IMG/VR virus record: IMGVR_UViG_3300022602_000332
Span: 1 to 27,640 of that record
From: a virus
DNA length: 27,640 bases
Reading direction: 5' to 3' (one strand)
Shown here: positions 22,638-27,640 of the stretch, one piece after another
Layout: every line of letters starts with the position of its first letter
Numbering within the stretch: position 1 is the first letter of the stretch
The notes under the pieces: model-generated
Told to the model about the DNA's origin: nothing
The model's database searches: none
Seen by the model: the letters and a program-made list of their open reading frames with translations, nothing else
Program-made: the position numbers and the translations under genes

Positions 22638-23549
22638 TTATTCATCATCCCAGTCGGACACGATGTCAGCAAGTTTGCTTTTCTTGGCAGGCACTGCAGT
22701 AGGCTTGGATGCTTCCTTGCGAACTTCAGGCTCCTCATCGGCCTCGGCTATGGGCGCTACCTTGGGTTTCTTAGCCACAACATCTACGGGCGGTGAGCCT
22801 GCAAGTGCGGGGGCTTGTGGTTTAACTCCATCAACTTGAGCCACAGTCATGCGCACAGCATCAAGTGCTTCTTGCGTTTGAGCCTTGGCTTTAGCTAACT
22901 CGTACTCGACATTGGTGAGCCAACGCACAGGTGCAAAGAGTAACTTGGGCGCTTCAGCCTTAGTATCGAACTTCATTTGCGTCACGATCTTCTCGATGTC
23001 CACAGGAGGTGATGCTAGGGCGAGGTGCTTAACGTATGCTTGCAATGGGCGCTTGTCGCCTTCTTCCTTACCAAAGATGGATGTAGCAGGCAATGTGAGT
23101 TGCAACACATCATCAGGATTGTCCGCAAGCATCACTGCCAAGCGTTGCTGATAACGGCAAGCACGGCTATTACCCTGCCCTGATCCCGCTACGTTTTTCT
23201 CACAACTCATGCAGGTTTGTGCTTGTGGCGCTTTGATGGAAGCGTCAGGCATCTCACCATCGTTAGACCAGCAGTCTGGCCCTGTGATGTTGTCGCCATC
23301 ATAGGACTTGGCGTAGAAGATACGGCTAACTTTGGGGGCAGCTTTGACCACGATGACATCAAGACTGCGATCATCAATAGATGCAATCTCTTTGCCACCT
23401 GCCACGATGCGGAACACGCCACCCTTGATGGAGATGCGTCTGCTCGTGTTGATTGTGCCACCCATGAGGGCTTTGGCTGTGTCGGATAGCTCGCCACCTT
23501 GTGCGAATGTGGGTACGTTTGATGGATTAAATACGGATAGGTTTGACAT
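22638..23549 (-). CDS. Probable phage ssDNA-binding protein
   Basis: This encodes 303 residues. About 30-210 looks like a beta-rich domain with an inserted cysteine cluster (Cys93, Cys113, Cys116, Cys131), probably binding zinc. A proline- and lysine-rich linker follows (240-290), and the protein ends in an acidic tail (DIVSDWDDE). A folded domain, flexible linker and acidic aromatic-containing tail is the usual plan of ssDNA-binding proteins, whose tail binds replication partners. The cysteine cluster with CWSNDGEMPD upstream recurs in phage proteins at this genomic position. The gene follows the coiled-coil gene by 5 bases with no clear Shine-Dalgarno, so coupled translation is likely. A sigma70-like promoter lies before the pair. 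Recombination mediator is an alternative. Confidence 0.65.
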   Translation of the reverse strand: MSNLSVFNPSNVPTFAQGGELSDTAKALMGGTINTSRRISIKGGVFRIVAGGKEIASIDDRSLDVIVVKAAPKVSRIFYAKSYDGDNITGPDCWSNDGEMPDASIKAPQAQTCMSCEKNVAGSGQGNSRACRYQQRLAVMLADNPDDVLQLTLPATSIFGKEEGDKRPLQAYVKHLALASPPVDIEKIVTQMKFDTKAEAPKLLFAPVRWLTNVEYELAKAKAQTQEALDAVRMTVAQVDGVKPQAPALAGSPPVDVVAKKPKVAPIAEADEEPEVRKEASKPTAVPAKKSKLADIVSDWDDE

Positions 23550-23554
23550 GGTTG

Positions 23555-23968
23555 TTACTTAGTTGGTTTAACGACGCGAATCTCATACTCTGAAGAAGAG
23601 TTGAGCCCTGGGGGAACTAGAGAAGGATTTTCCTCTAGAAATTTAGCCATATTAGCCTGTGCGATACGCTTCTCAAGCAAGTCCACGACATCATGCTCCA
23701 CGATAAATCGCTTGAATGAGTCCCAGTCCTGCGTGTTGTAGCGTGTCTTGGTCACAAGGCTGATTGTGCCAAACTCGGTTTTGATCGACGTGGCGCCCTG
23801 CGCTTTCATCTGATCCTTGATCTCAAACTTGACAGCCTCAAGTTCTTCCTTGAGAAGCTCAGTCTGAGTATCGTACTCTTTAGTGAGTTCTTCCATCCGC
23901 AACTTGATCTTGCGGTATATCTTAGCCAATTGTGCGAGAGGGATTACCTCGTCAGTTGTCTGTTCCAT
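23555..23968 (-). CDS. Coiled-coil phage protein, function unknown
   Basis: This encodes 137 residues. Residues 10-55 form a charged coiled coil (LRMEELTKEYDTQTELLKEE). A small beta part follows (TSIKTEFGTISLVTKTRYN), then a helix with WDSFKRFIVEH and a conserved-looking NPSLVPPGLN near the end. Similar proteins are common beside the ssDNA-binding protein in phages and are usually left unnamed. The coiled coil and position recall Gam-type nuclease inhibitors, but I see no diagnostic motif for that. AAGGAAAG precedes the start. It is the first gene downstream of a sigma70-like promoter and is probably co-expressed with the ssDNA-binding protein. Confidence 0.65.
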   Translation of the reverse strand: MEQTTDEVIPLAQLAKIYRKIKLRMEELTKEYDTQTELLKEELEAVKFEIKDQMKAQGATSIKTEFGTISLVTKTRYNTQDWDSFKRFIVEHDVVDLLEKRIAQANMAKFLEENPSLVPPGLNSSSEYEIRVVKPTK

Positions 23969-24003
23969 TTACTTTCCTTTGTTTAATTTACTTTTGTTTT
24001 GTT

Positions 24004-24017
24004 GTCTAGCGTTAGAC
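24004..24017. repeat. Palindrome at the promoter start region
   Basis: GTCTA and TAGAC flank a 4-base loop directly next to the -10 element, covering the likely transcription start. It could be an operator for a dimeric regulator such as the nearby helix-turn-helix protein, or a 5' RNA hairpin. The arms are only 5 bases long, so chance is not excluded. Confidence 0.35.
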
Positions 24018-24045
24018 ATTGTATAACAGTTTTAAGCCATTGCAA
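24018..24045 (-). promoter_or_regulatory. Sigma70-like promoter for the coiled-coil/ssDNA-binding pair
   Basis: On the - strand a -35-like TTGCAA (24040-24045) is separated by 16 bases from a -10-like TACAAT (24018-24023). Transcription would begin near 24011, about 40 bases before the coiled-coil gene. The elements overlap the end of the helicase gene. It is the best match of this kind that I found in the - strand intergenic gaps. Confidence 0.45.
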
Positions 24046-25612
24046 CCTCCTTGTTAATATTTATTTCGTTCTCAAACATTTCGGTAATAAGTAAGTTGTC
24101 GCTCACCTTATTTTCTAGTGCTGTGAACATCTTTTTCTCAATGGGCGAGCCTTGGATGTGGATGACTGTCACCTTGTCCGAGTCTTGCCCCTTGCGGTCT
24201 GCCCTTGCAATGGCCTGTGTGTACTGTTCTACGCTCATCAGGGGGCCGTAGAATATCACGGTGTCGGCTCTTGTCAAGGTGATTCCATGCGCCGTTGCTT
24301 GCGGTTGCATCACTAAGACCCTAGGGTTTTCCTCATTCTGGAATCTCCTAATGATGTCTGCGCGTTTGGGTGGCGTCACTGTGCCATTGATGAATTCCGT
24401 GTTGATACCGCGTTTGTTTAAGTGCGTGTGAATCGTATCAATCGTGGATTTAAAAAGTGCAAAAATAATTACTTTCCGATCAGTTTCCTCAAGTATTTCT
24501 TCTAGCACACCAAGGCGTGGGGCGGAGTCAAACTCAACGACTTCTCGGTCATCGGTGTATGCGGCACCGCAACTAATTTGCAAGAGCTTACTGACGGCTG
24601 CAGCCGCATTGACTGCGCTGATGGTTTCGCCCGATGCTTGCACGAGCATCTTGTCCTTGAGCAAGTTGTAGTACTTGGCTTGTTGTGGGGTGAGGGGTAC
24701 TTCCCGAGTCAGGGTGAGCACTGGCGGTAAATCCAAGCACTGCGCTTTGGTGAACCTGATGGCAGGTTGCAGGGCTTCATGCACCATTGCTTTTGCGTCA
24801 GGCTTTGGAGACCATTTGTACATGGTCATTTTGTTCATGACTTTGTCGCGCCACCCAGTAAAAAACATAGGGACACCCGTTGGATTGACAAGCTTGGCCA
24901 AGCCGTACGCATCTACAGGCGACTGAGACGCAGGCGTTCCCGTCATCATCCACAGATGTGTGTCGGGCTTGATGATGGACTTGAGGGACTTCCATCGCTT
25001 GGTCGTGACTGTCTTGTAGGCGTTGGCTTCATCGACAATGATCAGATCAAAGCGCCCATCGTTATTGATCTCGTTGGCAATGAGGTTGAGCCCGTCATAG
25101 TTTGTGATCACGAACTGGTAGTTTTGTTGGATCATCTCAATCCTTCGGGTAGCTTGCGCGTGGTGGGCGACTATGGCTGACCTGTGGATGATGCTGTTGT
25201 TCAAGTCCGAGAGCCACGCAGACTGCATGATGGACAAGGGGCACAGTATCAAGCACCGCCTGACATCGCCTCGGTTCATCAAATAGTCAGCCGCCCACAA
25301 TGCGGATAGCGTCTTGCCTGTGCCAGGCTCAGAGAACACGAATGCTTTCTTATGCAAGGTAAGGAATGATGCTGTCTCGATCTGATGATGCATGGGTGTG
25401 AATCGCCCTGGCCATGTGTAACGCTTCGTGATTGGTGAAGGCACATTCTTGACCCCAAGGTTTTTAAGAACGCGCACCTCATCCAAGCCCCAGTAGACCG
25501 CTACCTCATAGCCATCATCGTACTCGCCTAGTATTTTGTGTTTAGGAATGATGCTGTATTTGGCTGGGTTCCGCGTACGAAACACCAGCGCTTTGTCTTC
25601 AACGATTTGCAT
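24032..25612 (-). CDS. SNF2-type superfamily II helicase
   Basis: This encodes 526 residues with helicase motifs in order: Walker A SEPGTGKT (94-101), motif II VDEAN (Asp194, Glu195), motif III TGTPA (224-228), then the second RecA-like lobe with VIIFALF (381-387) and motif VI QAIARADRKGQ (466-476). This is the SNF2/SSL2 arrangement of phage helicases that move on double-stranded DNA in replication, recombination or fork repair. Motif II has Asn where DEAH-type proteins have His. AAGGTGA precedes the start. The HNH gene ends 14 bases upstream. Length matches a minimal two-lobe enzyme with no extra targeting domain, and the first 70 residues are a small N-terminal extension. Confidence 0.9.
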   Translation of the reverse strand: MQIVEDKALVFRTRNPAKYSIIPKHKILGEYDDGYEVAVYWGLDEVRVLKNLGVKNVPSPITKRYTWPGRFTPMHHQIETASFLTLHKKAFVFSEPGTGKTLSALWAADYLMNRGDVRRCLILCPLSIMQSAWLSDLNNSIIHRSAIVAHHAQATRRIEMIQQNYQFVITNYDGLNLIANEINNDGRFDLIIVDEANAYKTVTTKRWKSLKSIIKPDTHLWMMTGTPASQSPVDAYGLAKLVNPTGVPMFFTGWRDKVMNKMTMYKWSPKPDAKAMVHEALQPAIRFTKAQCLDLPPVLTLTREVPLTPQQAKYYNLLKDKMLVQASGETISAVNAAAAVSKLLQISCGAAYTDDREVVEFDSAPRLGVLEEILEETDRKVIIFALFKSTIDTIHTHLNKRGINTEFINGTVTPPKRADIIRRFQNEENPRVLVMQPQATAHGITLTRADTVIFYGPLMSVEQYTQAIARADRKGQDSDKVTVIHIQGSPIEKKMFTALENKVSDNLLITEMFENEININKEVAMA

Positions 25613-25626
25613 TTACTCACCTTTGT

Positions 25627-25899
25627 TTATTTTTTATTCTTGCCGTAGATATTGCCGTGTTCGTCACGCCAACTCCTGTTGGTGCTCTTGGGTACTACGC
25701 GCAAGTTCTTGGCTACGTTCTTACCGCCCGCGTCAAGCATTTTGATATGGTCAACTTCTTTGTTATCTCCTTTCTTGACTTTGCCTGCTTTCATCTCAAG
25801 CGCTCGGGCTTTGTTGCGTTCCTCCCTAAGTTTGACTTCTTTGGGACTTGACTCATACTTTTTGTTGTAGGCTAACTTCTCTGGACTTGATTTAGGCAT
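25627..25899 (-). CDS. HNH endonuclease
   Basis: This encodes 90 residues. A basic helical N-terminus (KLAYNKKYESS, EERNKARALE) leads to the HNH core: EVDHIKML (Asp50, His51), a glycine turn, NLRVVP (Asn65) and STNRSW (Asn74). This follows the beta-beta-alpha metal fold in which the first His is catalytic. Free-standing small HNH proteins in phages either help packaging or act as nicking nucleases. Here the neighbours are a helicase and a PD-(D/E)XK nuclease rather than terminase, so a DNA-processing role is more likely. AGGAGG lies about 4 bases before the start. A homing-type HNH is a weaker alternative, since it is not inserted in another gene. Confidence 0.82.
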   Translation of the reverse strand: MPKSSPEKLAYNKKYESSPKEVKLREERNKARALEMKAGKVKKGDNKEVDHIKMLDAGGKNVAKNLRVVPKSTNRSWRDEHGNIYGKNKK

Positions 25900-25907
25900 A
25901 TGCCCTC

Positions 25908-26570
25908 CTAATGTTTTGGATGATGCTCACACGTTGTCACAGGACACCAAGGGCATAGCGCAGATGGTTTGCTATTCCATACGCCTGTCTCATGTGCCTG
26001 TTCGATTCTAGCCACGCGTTGGCGATAATGCCACCACTCAGCTTCGGCCTGCTCCACAGCCATGCTGTGCCTAACCATATCGTCTTTGACGATATACAAA
26101 AGAGCAGAGTTAACTTTCCTGATATGGGGCATATGTGCAAAAACCATCAAAGACATTAGCTTTAGTTGTTCCCTGTCGGGGTACTTGTTGTTGCCCGTCT
26201 TGTAGTCAATCACCCATGCCGTCATGTTCTCATCGTCTATGATCAGCAAGTCAGCAATGCCTCGCACCCATGCATCAGGGCTTGCCCATGCACAAGGCTT
26301 GAGGTCAACTGTCAAGGCCATCTCGTGCTCACACAACTTGCGCCCTTCTTTGCGCTTGAGTGCGTCAAGCGTTGCTTGTGCAAACCCAAACTCGTCAGGC
26401 AAAGCAATGTCGGCTTTGATGTAGTCTTCTGCTGCTTTGTGAAATACCTTGCCATACCTTGTGTGGTCGTTGTCTACAAACGGAAAGTTCTTTAAGACTT
26501 TGACTTCTTGGTATCTGCGCGGGCATCCCTCGTAGTCTTTAAGCGCGCTGTGTGACCATTTGACTTTCAT
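25908..26570 (-). CDS. PD-(D/E)XK nuclease, Cas4/RecB-like, with putative Fe-S cysteines
   Basis: This encodes 220 residues. Motifs of the RecB/Cas4 nuclease family are in order: GKVFHKAAEDY (His44), VRGIADLLI (Asp107), WVIDYKTG (Asp122, Lys124) and REQLKLMSL (Gln135). Cys16 near the N-terminus and a C-terminal trio (Cys206, Cys209, Cys214) form the four-cysteine pattern that holds an iron-sulfur cluster in Cas4 and AddB-type nucleases. The likely role is exonuclease in recombination or host DNA breakdown, working with the nearby helicase. Its start codon shares one base with the stop of the metallopeptidase-like gene. GAGG precedes the start. No cas1 or cas2 gene or CRISPR array is present, so an adaptation role is not indicated. 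Confidence 0.87.
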   Translation of the reverse strand: MKVKWSHSALKDYEGCPRRYQEVKVLKNFPFVDNDHTRYGKVFHKAAEDYIKADIALPDEFGFAQATLDALKRKEGRKLCEHEMALTVDLKPCAWASPDAWVRGIADLLIIDDENMTAWVIDYKTGNNKYPDREQLKLMSLMVFAHMPHIRKVNSALLYIVKDDMVRHSMAVEQAEAEWWHYRQRVARIEQAHETGVWNSKPSALCPWCPVTTCEHHPKH

Positions 26571-26878
26571 TAGAACCTCGCTGATTTAATTGCTTTGGAT
26601 AACCGCTTGGCAAACTCTTCTACAAAACTCTCGCGTTTGTTGAGAGCGTACTCCCCCATGTCCACAAGAATTGCATGTACAAGCTCATGCCAAAAAGTCT
26701 CCCTGATTTCTTCCTCTTTGTACTTGCGCCCAGTGATGTTGCTCTTGGCTCCGATCTTGATCTTTTGCTCAGGGTAAATTACTTTACCCATCTCGCCTTT
26801 GTCCATCATCGCTTCGACAACTTCAACTGAGTACCACTTGAGTCCGATTTTTATTTTGCGTGGTAATTGTTCTACCAT
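26570..26878 (-). CDS. HExxH zinc metallopeptidase-like protein
   Basis: This encodes 102 residues. A basic N-terminal beta part (KIKIGLKWYSVEVVE) is followed by a helix with TFWHELVHAIL (His64, Glu65, His68), the zinc and catalytic motif of zincins, and then a second helix with glutamates at 83, 87 and 88 that could supply the third ligand. It is the size of a minimal metallopeptidase core. Similar short proteins are frequent in phage replication operons, with unknown targets. AAGGAG lies just before the start. It is 9 bases after the polymerase gene and is coupled to the nuclease gene. Proteolytic activity is inferred from the motif only. Confidence 0.72.
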   Translation of the reverse strand: MVEQLPRKIKIGLKWYSVEVVEAMMDKGEMGKVIYPEQKIKIGAKSNITGRKYKEEEIRETFWHELVHAILVDMGEYALNKRESFVEEFAKRLSKAIKSARF

Positions 26879-26887
26879 TACTTCTCC

Positions 26888-27640
26888 TTAGTTCTTTGCT
26901 AACCCATAGCGTCTGTGTGCGCCAACATCAGCATTCAAAGGAATGCCTTGCATGTACCGAGGTTCCATGCACATTTGCTCCAAGACCCAAGTCTTAGCTT
27001 CTTCTACTTCAGCATCTGGCACGACGGCGATTAGCTCATCGTGTACTGTGCCTGCTATGAAGTATCTTTTGGATACTCTAAGCATTCCGTCTGTCATCAC
27101 AATGCGTGCCAACGCCTGCGTGACATTGTTCGTTATCTTTCCTGCGTACAACTTGGTAGCGTCTGGCCCGTATGCATACTGGCTCCTACCTTTGTCGTCC
27201 TTCACAATCCTCAAATTGGGATATAAAAGTTTCATTCCATTGGGCAATTCTATTTCTTCCTTACGGAATGTCAAGCATTTATATTTGCGTTCCTCGCCAT
27301 CGTGTAAGCATTTCTCTAGCATCACGGCACAGATGTCCCAGAACTCAACGACCTTGTACGCAGTCGCTCTATAGATGTCTATGATTCTCTTAGAAGCTAT
27401 AGCGTGTTCCACTAACTCTTGAATAGAACAGGTATGTGGTATGTCTCTGAGCCTTGCCTCGTTATCTTGCCACTCAACAAATTTTTCATAGAACTGGCGG
27501 TTAACACCTAGCGCCTTAGCAAACGCCCTCTCATACCTGATCGGCGGCGCCCCGAGAAACCCTGTGAGTAATTGCGAGGCAAACGATGCCCACCCGAGAC
27601 CATACCCACAGCCAAGTAATGCGCTTTTTGCAGACTGCCT
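26888..27640 (-). CDS. Family A DNA polymerase, C-terminal part (cut by window edge)
   Basis: The frame is open to the window edge and gives 250 residues of C-terminus. It should not be started at the internal GTG (27412), because the conserved sequence continues upstream. The first visible residues match motif B, R-x3-K-x7-Y-G (RQSAKSALLGCGYG), the fingers helix that binds the incoming nucleotide. Motif C is TVHDELIAVV, whose Asp binds catalytic metal. The C-terminus ends with LNADVGAHRRYG, typical of the family. The residue matching Phe762 of E. coli Pol I is Leu. The exonuclease and palm motif A regions must lie beyond the window. This enzyme is the probable replicative polymerase and heads the visible - strand operon. 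Confidence 0.9.
   Translation of the reverse strand, partial: RQSAKSALLGCGYGLGWASFASQLLTGFLGAPPIRYERAFAKALGVNRQFYEKFVEWQDNEARLRDIPHTCSIQELVEHAIASKRIIDIYRATAYKVVEFWDICAVMLEKCLHDGEERKYKCLTFRKEEIELPNGMKLLYPNLRIVKDDKGRSQYAYGPDATKLYAGKITNNVTQALARIVMTDGMLRVSKRYFIAGTVHDELIAVVPDAEVEEAKTWVLEQMCMEPRYMQGIPLNADVGAHRRYGLAKN

Noticed and set aside
25908-26570. Cas4-like nuclease as part of a CRISPR adaptation module
   Set aside because: No cas1 or cas2 gene and no repeat array are present. Stand-alone Cas4/RecB-like nucleases are common in phages.
27410-27412. GTG at 27412 as the start of a separate 174-residue gene
   Set aside because: The frame stays open upstream to the window edge and encodes polymerase motif B, so it is internal to a longer polymerase gene.

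Overview
This window is a piece of a tailed double-stranded DNA phage genome, most likely a podovirus-like virus of a Gram-negative bacterium. The Gram-negative inference rests on a complete Rz/Rz1-type spanin pair, which acts on the outer membrane, and on a second small lipoprotein. The gene styles resemble phages known mainly from freshwater and marine viromes. I cannot name a host from sequence alone. No integrase, excisionase, tRNA, rRNA, CRISPR array or insertion sequence was seen.

The left two thirds (about 35-19026) is read on the + strand. It opens with a compact lysis block: a small cysteine-rich lipoprotein, a two-helix holin candidate, an inner-membrane spanin with the outer-membrane spanin gene embedded in another frame, and a GH19 (chitinase-like) endolysin. 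Next comes a virion block: a P22 gp10-like tail-hub protein with two inserted small domains, a 108-residue tail-associated protein, and three Gly/Ala/Gln-rich proteins of the ejection-protein type, the third carrying a lytic transglycosylase domain. The block ends with one 8.7 kb gene for a 2885-residue protein. This giant protein combines long coiled coils, a zincin-like HEVGTH module, an ADP-ribosyltransferase-like module and a large C-terminal domain of the kind described in phage polyvalent proteins. It is the most striking object in the window and probably enters the host with the DNA.

The right third (about 19001-27640) is read on the - strand and holds DNA metabolism genes. In transcription order these are: family A DNA polymerase (its N-terminal part lies beyond the window), an HExxH metallopeptidase-like protein, a Cas4/RecB-like nuclease with four cysteines, an HNH nuclease, an SNF2-type helicase, a coiled-coil protein, a probable ssDNA-binding protein, a helix-turn-helix protein, a short unknown protein, a large primase-helicase, and a 64-residue protein. 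That last gene has an excellent ribosome binding site and overlaps both its upstream neighbour and, tail to tail, the giant + strand gene. A sigma70-like promoter with an adjacent palindrome lies just before the coiled-coil/ssDNA-binding pair.

Coding is almost continuous, and no non-coding stretch exceeds about 65 bases. Base composition is uneven. The AT-rich stretches coincide with enzymatic or variable modules inside the virion proteins, which suggests domain-level mosaicism.
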